A DNA stretch of 64,000 nt from Chitinophagaceae bacterium (lineage in GTDB: Bacteria > Bacteroidota > Bacteroidia > Chitinophagales > Chitinophagaceae): contig JAICXX010000007.1 of assembly GCA_025934485.1 (NCBI GenBank), positions 16,909 through 80,908 on the forward strand, written 5' to 3'. Numbering within the stretch: the first letter of the stretch is position 1; each line of letters opens with the position of its first letter. Under the pieces are notes generated by a model. It had not been told where the DNA came from and did no database searches. It saw only the letters and a program-made list of their open reading frames with translations. Made by a program: the position numbers and the translations under genes. Of this stretch, positions 55,311 to 64,000 are shown in pieces.

Positions 55311-58300
55311 ATGCGCTTGCTCCGGATGATACCGCGGTTTTCACTTCCACTCCTTTGCCTGCTGGGAGGCCTCAACGTTGTCGCCCAGCCCGCCCACCTG
55401 AACTTTACTTCCCTGAGCACCCACGATGGGCTGCTTTCCAATTCCGTGAACGCGATCATCAAGGACCGGTATGGGTTCATGTGGTTCGCCACCAATGATG
55501 GCCTGGACAAGTTCGACGGTACGAATTTTACCGTTTACCGGCGCCGTGCAGGTGACTCCACCAGCCTGCGGTCCAATGAGATCCTCGCATTGCACGAAGA
55601 TAAGACGGGCAATCTCTGGATAGGGACCAGCGGCGGCGCATTGAGCATGTACGATCGGACCCGGGACTGTTTTATCAACTATCCCGGGAGAAGCGCCACC
55701 GGCCCGCTTTTGCCTTCCGACCTCGTCCGCGGCGTTTGTTCGGACCCGCAGGGCCGCATCTGGATAGCCCAGTTCTCGGCCCCCTATGTACTCGACCCCG
55801 CTACCGGCCATATTTCAAGGATCGAACTCTCACGCTACACCCCGAACCCAGCCCAAAAGCTGACGCTCAATTGCATCTACGGCGACCCTCGCGGACAAAT
55901 ATGGATAGGCACGGACAACGGCTTGTTTCAGTATCTCCCGGCTACCCAGTCCTTTCGCCATTTTCAGCATAGGTCCGGCGACACCACCAGTATCCCTGAT
56001 GACCATGTCCATGCTATTGCCGAAGACCATCAAGGCCATCTCTGGATCGGCACGGGCAAAGGACTCGGCCGCTTGCGTCAGGATTCCGGCCGCTTTACCG
56101 TTTTCCGCGAACAATTTTCGGGTGGCGTACCCGCGGCAGGCGGGCAGGTCAACGCCATCGCCATCGATAAGGACGGCATGCTATGGGCGGGAACAGGAGA
56201 CGGCCTCGTCGTGATCGATCCCCGGACCGGAAGATCGGTGACCTACCGGCCGGACGACGCTAATCCACACAGCCTCACCGGCACAGCGATCGCATCTATC
56301 TATATCGACCGGGATGGCATTTACTGGGTGGGCACCTTCAAAGGCGGAGTCGATAAATACGATAAGAACCTGAATCTCTTCGACCTCAAATTGAGCGAGA
56401 ATTTTCATGAAGGCGGCCCGAACTGCACCGTCGTTACCTCCTTTGCAGAACGCCCGGATGGTAACCTCTGGCTGGGTACCGATGGCGGCGGACTGTTCGA
56501 ATTCGACCGGCCATCTGGCCGGCTCCGGCGCCACCCCGTCTACTGCGATGGCAAACCCACACTCCCTCTGTCCATACTCACCCTGCAGCACACCCGTGAA
56601 AATAAATTGTACATTGGCACCTATGGCAAAGGACTCATCCTGCTCGATCCCGCATCCGGTCGGACACAACAGCTGCCTACAAGCCCAAATGCAGACGATT
56701 TCAATGCTAATTGCATCTTCTGTGTCTGGGAAGATGCGCAGGGACGCATCTGGACAGGAACTAACGGGTCGGGGGTGAGCGTATTCAAGGACGGCAGGCC
56801 GCTGTTCCGGCTTTTGCCACATCCGACGCTTCCCACCGATATCGCCCTGCCCGTCAACGGTTTCATCCGGGCGATAGCCCAGGACGCCGATGGAAATATC
56901 TGGATCGCTTCCCATGGCGGCGGTGTGGCCGTATACGATCCGGGTAAACGCCGGTTCAAGGTCTATAACCAGGAGAACAGCGCTCTTCCCAGCAACAAAG
57001 TGCAGGCCTTCCTGCTGGACAGCAGAGGCCGCATGTGGCTCGGCACCTACGGAGGCGGGCTTTGCTTATATGATAAGACCCGCGATGCCTTTCTCTCCTA
57101 TACCGAGAAGGACGGCCTCCAGAATACCAACGTCTATTCGGTCGTCGAAGACGACGCCGGAAGGATATGGGTGAGCACGAATAGCGGGGTTAGCAGCTTT
57201 GACACACGGACGAATGCCTTCCGTAATTTTACCCCATATAACGGCCTGCAAAACAATAATTTCGTACATGCGTCGGCGTTGAAGACCCGCGACGGCGAGC
57301 TATTCTTCGGCGGCCAGCAGGGATTCAATTATTTTTATCCGGCCGCATTGACCATCAACAGGAACGTACCTGCCATTGCTCTCACCGGTCTCCGTGTTGC
57401 CAATAAGCTCATAGCGCCGGGGCCCGCATCTCCCATCCGGGAACCCATAGGCGTTGCAAGCGAGGTCCGGCTGGATTACAAACAGAATTTTGCACTCACC
57501 TTCGTCGCGCTTAACTACACGCTTCCCGATCAAAACCGCTATGCCTATAAGCTCGAAGGCTATGATAAAGATTGGAACTACGCCGGTGGTCAGAATACCG
57601 CCTATTACATGAACCTGGAACCCGGCGATTATCTATTCCGCGTCAAGGCCAGCAACAACGATGGCGTCTGGAGTACCAGCGATACTTCCATTCGCATCCA
57701 CGTCCGCCCGCCCTTATGGCGAACCCCCGTTGCCTACATTCTTTATGTGCTGCTCGCAGGCGCCATCCTTTGGTACAGCCGGCACCGCGGAGTGCAGCGG
57801 ATGCAACGGAAATTCGCCCTGCAGCAGGAACGCCTCGAGAACCGGCGGGCCCAGGAGCTGGACCGCCTGAAGCTGAAATTCCTCACCAACCTCAGCCACG
57901 AATTCCGGACGCCGATCTCCCTGATCACCGGACCCGTCGAACAGTTGCTCACCGATCAACGCACCGGCCCTGCCCACGATAAGCTCCAAATGGTCCGCAG
58001 GAATGCCCGAAGACTGCTCAACCTCGTCAATCAATTGCTCGATTTTCGCAAGATGGAGGAACAGGAACTGAAATTACAGGCCTCGCCCGGCGAACTCGTC
58101 GGCTTTGTCAGAGAGATCTGGCAAACATTCACCGATCTGGGGGAACGCAAACACATCAGGTTCGACTTTGAAACAAACGGCACGACACTATATTTGCTTT
58201 TTGACCGTGACAAGCTGGAACGCATCCTTTTCAATTTGCTCTCCAACGCATTCAAGTTTACGCCAGAGGGCGGAAACATTATCCTTAGCCTCGCCGCAGG

Positions 58301-59519
58301 CGAAAGAGACGCCGGCGCCGGACGGCAGCCGGTTCGGATAATGGTCATGGATTCTGGGATCGGCATCCCTGCGGATAGACGCGAAAAGATCTTCGAACGG
58401 TTCTTTCAGCATCCCTCGGGCGGCGCAATCCTCAACCAGGGCGCAGGCATAGGACTTTCTATCACCAGGGAATTCGTCCTCCTCCACGGCGGAGCCATCA
58501 CGGCAGACAGCCGGCCAGGCGGAGGAAGCGTTTTTACCGTGGACCTCCCGCTCACCCTCGCGGTCGAAAGCCCAGCGACCGAACCGATGAAACTCGCCAC
58601 CATGCAGGATGCGGAAACACCGGCAGTAGCGTATACACCGACTGCAGTGTACACACCGGCAGCCCCGGAGGAACCGAGACCCCGTAAGACGGCTCAACCG
58701 CAAACAAATTCACCGCGGCCCGTCATCCTGCTGGTGGAAGACAACGAGGACTTCCGCTTTTATCTCAAGGATAATCTGCGCGGTGAATACGAAGTACTGG
58801 AAGCCGCTAACGGCAACGAAGGGTGGCAGCTGGCATTGTCACGCCATCCGCGGCTCATCGTCAGCGACGTCAGCATGCCTTACATGGACGGCATCGTCCT
58901 CACCAGGAAGCTCAAGGCCGACAAGCGCACAAGAAATATTCCCGTGATCCTGCTCACCGCGCTAACCCGGGAAACACAACAACTCGAAGGCCTCGGCACG
59001 GGAGCCAATGATTATATCACCAAACCTTTCAACTTCGAACTGCTCAATGCCCGGATAAAAGGCCTGCTGGAATGGAGTAGCACCATGAAGACGACCTATG
59101 CCAAACAGGTCACCATCTCCACCACAGAACCGGCAACCGAACCCGGGATCGAACCCCGGACCGGATCGGCAAACGAAAAGCTCATGCAACACCTCACGGC
59201 ATGCATCGAAGCTCACCTGCAGGACCCCGAACTCTCGGTGAAATACCTCAGCAGGGAAATGGGCATGAGCCGCAGCTCGCTTTATGCCAAAATGCTCGAG
59301 CTCACCGGCGAAAGCCCCGGTGAATACATCCGTACGTTCCGCCTGGAAAAGGCTGCCATTCTCCTCACAAAAAGCCACCTCACGATTTCAGAGATCGCCT
59401 ACGAGGTCGGATTCTCGACACCAAACTATTTCACCCGCGCCTTCAAAGCCAAATACAAAACTTCACCCTCCGAATACGCAGCCCACACCCGCGAACAACA
59501 ACAAAAAACTACCCGATAA
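55311..59519 (+). CDS. Hybrid two-component system (HTCS) sensor-regulator
   Basis: 1402 aa. Signal peptide (SLPLLCLLGGLNVVAQ), then a periplasmic two-bladed sensor of repeated Reg_prop motifs (DRYGFMWFATNDGLDKFDG, DKTGNLWIGTSGGALSMYD, DSRGRMWLGTYGGGLCLYD and others, about 14), a Y_Y_Y domain (YAYKLEGYDKDWNYAG), one transmembrane helix (VAYILYVLLAGAILWYS, about 805-821), a histidine kinase with His863 (NLSHEFRTPISL), a receiver with Asp1186 (LIVSDVSMPYMDG), and a C-terminal AraC output domain (YLSREMGMSRSSLYAKMLEL; ISEIAYEVGFSTPNYFTRAFK). All functional residues are present. It senses a glycan fragment in the periplasm and should activate the SusC/SusD locus that begins 311 bp downstream. Confidence 0.97.
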   Translation: MRLLRMIPRFSLPLLCLLGGLNVVAQPAHLNFTSLSTHDGLLSNSVNAIIKDRYGFMWFATNDGLDKFDGTNFTVYRRRAGDSTSLRSNEILALHEDKTGNLWIGTSGGALSMYDRTRDCFINYPGRSATGPLLPSDLVRGVCSDPQGRIWIAQFSAPYVLDPATGHISRIELSRYTPNPAQKLTLNCIYGDPRGQIWIGTDNGLFQYLPATQSFRHFQHRSGDTTSIPDDHVHAIAEDHQGHLWIGTGKGLGRLRQDSGRFTVFREQFSGGVPAAGGQVNAIAIDKDGMLWAGTGDGLVVIDPRTGRSVTYRPDDANPHSLTGTAIASIYIDRDGIYWVGTFKGGVDKYDKNLNLFDLKLSENFHEGGPNCTVVTSFAERPDGNLWLGTDGGGLFEFDRPSGRLRRHPVYCDGKPTLPLSILTLQHTRENKLYIGTYGKGLILLDPASGRTQQLPTSPNADDFNANCIFCVWEDAQGRIWTGTNGSGVSVFKDGRPLFRLLPHPTLPTDIALPVNGFIRAIAQDADGNIWIASHGGGVAVYDPGKRRFKVYNQENSALPSNKVQAFLLDSRGRMWLGTYGGGLCLYDKTRDAFLSYTEKDGLQNTNVYSVVEDDAGRIWVSTNSGVSSFDTRTNAFRNFTPYNGLQNNNFVHASALKTRDGELFFGGQQGFNYFYPAALTINRNVPAIALTGLRVANKLIAPGPASPIREPIGVASEVRLDYKQNFALTFVALNYTLPDQNRYAYKLEGYDKDWNYAGGQNTAYYMNLEPGDYLFRVKASNNDGVWSTSDTSIRIHVRPPLWRTPVAYILYVLLAGAILWYSRHRGVQRMQRKFALQQERLENRRAQELDRLKLKFLTNLSHEFRTPISLITGPVEQLLTDQRTGPAHDKLQMVRRNARRLLNLVNQLLDFRKMEEQELKLQASPGELVGFVREIWQTFTDLGERKHIRFDFETNGTTLYLLFDRDKLERILFNLLSNAFKFTPEGGNIILSLAAGERDAGAGRQPVRIMVMDSGIGIPADRREKIFERFFQHPSGGAILNQGAGIGLSITREFVLLHGGAITADSRPGGGSVFTVDLPLTLAVESPATEPMKLATMQDAETPAVAYTPTAVYTPAAPEEPRPRKTAQPQTNSPRPVILLVEDNEDFRFYLKDNLRGEYEVLEAANGNEGWQLALSRHPRLIVSDVSMPYMDGIVLTRKLKADKRTRNIPVILLTALTRETQQLEGLGTGANDYITKPFNFELLNARIKGLLEWSSTMKTTYAKQVTISTTEPATEPGIEPRTGSANEKLMQHLTACIEAHLQDPELSVKYLSREMGMSRSSLYAKMLELTGESPGEYIRTFRLEKAAILLTKSHLTISEIAYEVGFSTPNYFTRAFKAKYKTSPSEYAAHTREQQQKTTR

Positions 59520-59662
59520 CGGTTCCTATCGTCTCACCACGATTCCCACTTTCTCAATTATTACCGGTTTTCGGCAAAATAGCTGGAATCTAAGACCGGG
59601 AATATTAATTTGGGTCATCGATTCCACCTTCATCCGATTCGCCGAGCCAGGTTGTGTCAAAA

Positions 59663-59680
59663 AATTCAATCGATTGAATT
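59663..59680. promoter_or_regulatory. Operator-like palindrome copy 1 (AATTCAATCGATTGAATT)
   Basis: Perfect 18-bp palindrome centred on CG, in the 311-bp gap between the HTCS and susC genes (59520-59830). CG-centred palindromes with this A/T-rich flanking are typical of LacI-family operators; HTCS binding sites are poorly defined. Near it, TGATTTTG (59688-59695) is a one-mismatch -7 box, which would put this copy over the -33 region. The remaining gap (59520-59650, 59740-59830) shows nothing recognisable. Confidence 0.65.
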
Positions 59681-59718
59681 TATTCCTTGATTTTGCATTT
59701 ATTACCTATGGAATGTTT

Positions 59719-59735
59719 AATTCAATCGATTGAAT
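59719..59735. promoter_or_regulatory. Operator-like palindrome copy 2 (AATTCAATCGATTGAAT)
   Basis: Seventeen of the 18 bases of copy 1, repeated 56 bp downstream (last base G instead of T). The spacing, a little over five helical turns, would place two dimers on roughly the same face of the DNA. About 95 bp before the susC start. Confidence 0.65.
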
Positions 59736-59830
59736 GACCGGTAAAAAGAACCAAAACAGACCCGCAATCGGCCTGAAGAAAACGAGATCAAACGTGAACA
59801 AAAATTATTCACACACTTAAAACGCTGCTA

Positions 59831-62800
59831 ATGAAACGATGCTTGTTCAAAGGGGAAACCTCCTGGTCCCCTACGCGCCGCTCCACGCGCCATCTCTCTT
59901 TCCTACGGCTACTGTGCCTGACCATCGCCGTTTTCCTGACCATCCATGGCTTCGCCCAACAACGGCCGCCCATCACAGGACGCGTAACCGCAGGCGACAC
60001 GGCCATCGCCGGCGCCACAGTCACCGTAAAAGGCCGATCCACCGCCGTACAAACCGATGCCGACGGCAAATTCTCCATCGAAGCTCCCCGAGGCGCAACC
60101 CTGATCATCACCTACGTCGGCTACGCCGCCGAAGAAGTAAAATCAAACGGAAGCGATTTTTTATCGGTAACAATGAAACCGATTGCATCGCAACAAAACG
60201 AAGTGATCGTCGTCGGCTATGGCACCCAAAAGAAAGCCACCCTCACCGGCTCCGTCTCGACCGTCGCCGGCTCGGAGATCGCTGTTAGCCCCTCACCCAA
60301 CGTCGGTGCGTCGCTTGCAGGTAAACTCCCCGGTTTGATCGTCAACCAGCCGTCCGCCGAGCCAGGCCTGGACGACCCCAACATCCTTATCCGCGGCGCC
60401 TCCACATTGGGCAATTCGGCGCCCCTTATCATCATCGATGGCGTCGAACGCACCGGCCTCACCCGCCTCGACCCCGACGATATAGAAAGCTTCTCCGTAC
60501 TCAAGGACGCCTCTGCGGCGATCTATGGCGCCCGCGCCGCAAACGGCGTCATCCTCGTAACGACCAAACAAGGACATAAAGGCAAAACCGTCTTTGATTT
60601 CAATTACAACTATGCCGTCCAGAACGTCACGCAGATCCCAAAGATGCTGGATGCCGCCACCTTCGCCCAGGTCTACAACGAAGGAGTATACTATCGGGAA
60701 GGCCGCCCCGCCAATTACACCCCCTTCTATTCGGACTCGGCCATACAGAAATTCCGCAACGGCTCCGATCCCATCAATTATCCGAATACGAATTGGGTAA
60801 AAGCTGTCATCAAATCCTCCCATGTCCAAAGGGTCGGCCTGCAGGCCAGCGGCGGATCGGAAACCGTACGCTACCTGCTGAGCTTCGGCACCACGACCCA
60901 GGACGGCGATTTCCGGCATATCCCCGACCTCTACAAACAGTACAACGCCCGCTTACGCCTCGACGCTGACCTCGTCAAAAACCTCACCGTCGGAGCCAAT
61001 ATCTCCACCATCATGAGCGACGCGAACTATTCATCTATCACCGGCCAGGTTGGGGCCGGCAGCTCGGTCAATTTCGTCAACATACTGCAGGCAAATCCCA
61101 CCATCCCGGCTGTCTATCCGAACGGGGATATCGCACCCGGTAGGCTGAACCAGAACCCCCTGTTGCTGGACCAGCAGGGATTCAATAACATCAACACTTC
61201 CGCGGTGTATTCCACGTTTACGGCCGCCTACAAAGCGCCGTTTCTAAAAGGCTTGCGGGCAGACGTCTCCTACAACTATGACTTTACGAACCAGGAGAAC
61301 AAGGAATGGAATATCCCCGCCTATTTTTATCAGTACGACGTGTCGACGGGTGGCTATAACAAGCTACTGCAGAATTCGGTTCCCTATTTACAGGACACCT
61401 ATAGCAAATGGACGACCCAGTTGTCGAATATCCGACTTAGTTATGACAGGATATTCGGTGGCAACCACCATGTGGCCGCGATGATCGGCGCCGAACAGCA
61501 GTATGGGACACATTCCTATGCCTACGCCTACCGCAAGAATTTCGTAAGCACCGCCGTGCCACAGATCAACGTGGGCAGCACTGCCGCAGCAGACCAGGGA
61601 ACCGGCGGCAGCGATTCCACCGGCGCCTATAACAACTACTTCGGCCGCCTCAACTACGATTTCGCCTCCAAATACCTCGTCGAATTCCTGTTCCGCTATA
61701 ACGGCTCGCAGATCTTCCCGCAGAACAAACGCTATGGCTTTTTTCCCGGCGTCTCCGCAGGCTGGGTCCTGTCCGAAGAAAAGTTCATGGAGAACGCGCT
61801 TCCCGTCGTCAGCTATCTCAAACTCCGGGCCTCCTACGGCGAACTGGGGAACGACCGGGTAAACCCCTACCAATACCTGCAATCCTACTCCTTTGGCAAT
61901 AACTATGTGTTCGGCATGAACGATGTACCCGGCATTTATCCCAACACGGTGCCCAATCCCAATATCACTTGGGAAGTGAGCAAGAAAACGGATCTCGGCG
62001 TGGTCGCCACCTTATGGAAAGGACTGCTGGGGATCGACTTTACCGAGTTCTTCGAAAAACGATCGAAGATACTCGTACAACCTAATCTCTCCGTAAGCAA
62101 CGTCTACGGTTTCCCAAGCCTCCCCAGCGAGAACATCGGCCGCGTCAACAACCATGGTTTCGAACTCGTATTGACCCACCGCCAGACCTTCAGGGACTTC
62201 TCCTATTCCATCTCGGCCAATTTCACCTACGCAAAAAGCAAGATCATCTATATGGATGAAGTGCCGCAAGCGGAACCCTGGCAGAACGCAACGGGACACC
62301 CGCTGGGGTCCGCACTTTATTATAAATCGATAGGCATCTTCCGCGATTCTGCCGACCTGGCAAGAAACGCCAACGAAGCCGGAAGCGGCACCCAGGTGGG
62401 CGACCAAAAGATCAAAAATCTGAGCGGCGGCAAGCAGATCACGGCCAACGACCAGTATCGTTTCGATCTCAGCGCGACGCCCGAGGAGGTGTTTGGCCTG
62501 ACGACGAATTTCAAATACAAGGCCTTCGATCTCACGGTCTTCTTCTATGGTCAAACAAAGGCATACAACCAAAATTCGACTAACGCCTATGATGCCGTCT
62601 TTGCCAACCTGGGCAGCTCGGATTTCTCGAATGCTATGGTAGCGCGTGCGGCCAACCGCTGGTCGCCCAGCAATCCCAACGGTACCCTTCCCAGGGCCAG
62701 CGAATGGACGCCGGGCGCGACGACATTGTATTTGAAAGATGCGACGTTCATCAGGCTTAAAACGGCCGAGATCGGGTACAGTCTGCCGGCGTCGCTCATG

Positions 62801-62962
62801 AACCGGACGAAGACCTTTACCGATGTCCGCTTCTATGTCAGCGGTTTCAACCTGCTCACCTGGGCCAAATCGATCAAATACGCGGACCCGGAGATTCAAG
62901 GCAATTCCACGGCGTATCCGCCGCAACGGATCATCAATTTCGGTGCAACACTCAAGTTTTAA
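59831..62962 (+). CDS. SusC-like TonB-dependent outer-membrane glycan transporter (third locus)
   Basis: 1043 aa. Signal region (LRLLCLTIAVFLTIHGFAQ) after a long basic N-terminus, then a carboxypeptidase-like domain (ITGRVTAGDTAIAGATVTVKG), TonB box (VIVVGYG), plug (PLIIIDGVERTG, IESFSVLKDASAAIYGA) and barrel ending RIINFGATLKF. There is no STN domain, in keeping with control by the adjacent HTCS rather than an ECF sigma. The SusD partner starts 10 bp after its stop. Confidence 0.95.
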   Translation: MKRCLFKGETSWSPTRRSTRHLSFLRLLCLTIAVFLTIHGFAQQRPPITGRVTAGDTAIAGATVTVKGRSTAVQTDADGKFSIEAPRGATLIITYVGYAAEEVKSNGSDFLSVTMKPIASQQNEVIVVGYGTQKKATLTGSVSTVAGSEIAVSPSPNVGASLAGKLPGLIVNQPSAEPGLDDPNILIRGASTLGNSAPLIIIDGVERTGLTRLDPDDIESFSVLKDASAAIYGARAANGVILVTTKQGHKGKTVFDFNYNYAVQNVTQIPKMLDAATFAQVYNEGVYYREGRPANYTPFYSDSAIQKFRNGSDPINYPNTNWVKAVIKSSHVQRVGLQASGGSETVRYLLSFGTTTQDGDFRHIPDLYKQYNARLRLDADLVKNLTVGANISTIMSDANYSSITGQVGAGSSVNFVNILQANPTIPAVYPNGDIAPGRLNQNPLLLDQQGFNNINTSAVYSTFTAAYKAPFLKGLRADVSYNYDFTNQENKEWNIPAYFYQYDVSTGGYNKLLQNSVPYLQDTYSKWTTQLSNIRLSYDRIFGGNHHVAAMIGAEQQYGTHSYAYAYRKNFVSTAVPQINVGSTAAADQGTGGSDSTGAYNNYFGRLNYDFASKYLVEFLFRYNGSQIFPQNKRYGFFPGVSAGWVLSEEKFMENALPVVSYLKLRASYGELGNDRVNPYQYLQSYSFGNNYVFGMNDVPGIYPNTVPNPNITWEVSKKTDLGVVATLWKGLLGIDFTEFFEKRSKILVQPNLSVSNVYGFPSLPSENIGRVNNHGFELVLTHRQTFRDFSYSISANFTYAKSKIIYMDEVPQAEPWQNATGHPLGSALYYKSIGIFRDSADLARNANEAGSGTQVGDQKIKNLSGGKQITANDQYRFDLSATPEEVFGLTTNFKYKAFDLTVFFYGQTKAYNQNSTNAYDAVFANLGSSDFSNAMVARAANRWSPSNPNGTLPRASEWTPGATTLYLKDATFIRLKTAEIGYSLPASLMNRTKTFTDVRFYVSGFNLLTWAKSIKYADPEIQGNSTAYPPQRIINFGATLKF

Positions 62963-62972
62963 AAATTAGAAA

Positions 62973-64000
62973 ATGAAATCGAAAATATTTGCAATCGTTC
63001 TTCCCTTTTGTTTCCTGCTATCTTGCAGAAGAAACGTCCTGGACATCCCACCACAGGACAGGATAGCGGAAAACGTCGTCTGGACGGACCAGAACCTCGT
63101 CGCCGCATATGAGAATAACCTTTACAACGCGATCCCGCATGGATTCTATATCCATATGTACTCCAAGTACAGCGACGAGGCGATCAACACCGCCCCCTGC
63201 TGCGGAGCCAACCTTTTTGCACAGAATACCTACAACCCCGATAACATCACCCAGGTAAACAGCGGCGACTATTGGGGCGGCTATATGTACTATTGGACCA
63301 TGGGTTATCAATATCTTCGCGAAACCAACTTGTTCCTCCAAAAAATGGCGGACCCTAAATCGATCCAGTTCAACACCAAACAGCAACTGGTAGGTGAAGT
63401 TCACTTTTTAAGAGCCTTCATCTATTTCAACCTCATCGAACGCTATGGCGGCGTACCCATCGTCAACACCGTCTATCAGCTGGGCGATAGCACCAATTTT
63501 GTACGCAACACGTTCGATGAATGCGTGGCGGCCATTAAAGCAGACCTCGATTCAGCCAAACCTAACCTGGCCCAAAGCTACCTTTCCAGCGACCCCCACT
63601 TCGGCCGGGCAACCCGCGACGCCTGCCTCGCCCTTTGGTCCAGGGTAACACTCTATGCCGCCTCGCCACTCTACAATACCACCAACGATATGTCGAAATG
63701 GCAAGCCGCATCGGATGCCGCCGACTCCCTGTTAAACAGCAGCTACACGCTCTACCCCGACTACCGCACCCTGTTCAACCAGCCGAGCGGAAGTGCGGAA
63801 GGAGAGTACATCTTTGCCCGGCAGTTCACATCGGCAAACGGCACGGACTATCCGATGAACAATCTCGGCCGGCGTTACGGTGCCTACGGCGGCTGGTGGG
63901 CCAGCAATGGGCCGTCGCAAAACCTCGTCGATGACTACGACATGGCCACTACAGGCGAACCGCCCTTTACCTGGACAGGCGGCGGCCCCGGCGCTATGAC
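62973..64000 (+). CDS. SusD-like glycan-binding lipoprotein; 3' partial
   Basis: Frame open to the end of the window (342 complete codons). Lipoprotein signal MKSKIFAIVLPFCFLLSC with Cys18, then FLD-type start (RRNVLDIPPQDRIAENVVW), helices YQYLRETNLFLQKM and GEVHFLRAFIYFNLIERYGGVPIV, and ATRDACLALWSRVTLYAASPLY, all standard SusD/RagB. The C-terminal half is missing only because the window ends. Pairs with the SusC encoded just upstream. Confidence 0.93.
   Translation, partial: MKSKIFAIVLPFCFLLSCRRNVLDIPPQDRIAENVVWTDQNLVAAYENNLYNAIPHGFYIHMYSKYSDEAINTAPCCGANLFAQNTYNPDNITQVNSGDYWGGYMYYWTMGYQYLRETNLFLQKMADPKSIQFNTKQQLVGEVHFLRAFIYFNLIERYGGVPIVNTVYQLGDSTNFVRNTFDECVAAIKADLDSAKPNLAQSYLSSDPHFGRATRDACLALWSRVTLYAASPLYNTTNDMSKWQAASDAADSLLNSSYTLYPDYRTLFNQPSGSAEGEYIFARQFTSANGTDYPMNNLGRRYGAYGGWWASNGPSQNLVDDYDMATTGEPPFTWTGGGPGAM

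Noticed and set aside
62012..62926. 304-codon minus-strand frame inside the third susC
   Set aside because: Arginine-rich translation typical of a codon shadow; plus-strand SusC is certain.

Overview
The window reads as a chromosome segment of a polysaccharide-degrading Bacteroidota. Family Chitinophagaceae is my best guess, from the moderately high G+C, the gene families and the long SusC/SusD operons. Supporting signs are three SusC/SusD pairs, an ECF sigma/FecR switch feeding an STN-domain SusC, a hybrid two-component system (HTCS), a type IX secretion (T9SS) sorting domain, TAnnTTTG-type promoter boxes and an almost complete lack of Shine-Dalgarno sequences. No rRNA, tRNA, CRISPR array or transposase was recognised.

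Positions 1-10458 hold an accessory carbohydrate block. It contains a GH2 glycosidase fused to an SGNH acetylesterase (5' end outside the window), a GH97 enzyme with an extra C-terminal lectin-like module, and a GH29 alpha-L-fucosidase flanked by two broken thioredoxin/TlpA genes on opposite strands. A T9SS-exported lectin-like protein follows.

Positions 10769-34838 form one 13-gene, same-strand, tightly spaced locus: SusC, SusD, a TIG-type surface glycan-binding protein, two BACON-GH5 endoglucanase-like lipoproteins, GH39, GH43, GH42, GH29 with two discoidin modules, GH2, a second GH29, a type B carboxylesterase, and last a TPR sensor histidine kinase. The set fits a fucosylated, galactosylated, O-acetylated plant beta-glucan, most likely xyloglucan: GH5 cuts the backbone outside the cell, and fucosidases, galactosidases, GH43/GH39 and esterases strip the side chains. 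No GH31 alpha-xylosidase or GH3 is visible, so the substrate is inferred.

Positions 34839-37777 are a housekeeping interlude: groES-groEL on the minus strand, followed by a receiver-only protein lacking its phospho-acceptor Asp, and a divergent small conserved gene with a rare strong Shine-Dalgarno.

Positions 37900-53125 are a second polysaccharide locus under cell-surface signalling: ECF sigma factor, FecR, STN-type SusC behind a two-hairpin leader, SusD, two large FG-GAP/ASPIC-UnbV proteins and a GH9 enzyme. Converging on it is a minus-strand pair: an AraC-type regulator with a degenerate receiver domain and a seven-heme c-type cytochrome.

Positions 55311-64000 open a third locus: a full HTCS sensor-regulator, then an intergenic region with two near-identical 17-18 bp CG-centred palindromes, a SusC, and a SusD cut by the window end.

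The most novel points are the GH2-acetylesterase fusion, the pairing of a degenerate-receiver regulator with a multiheme cytochrome beside ASPIC proteins, the sensor kinase closing the first locus next to a pseudo-receiver, and the twin palindromes.
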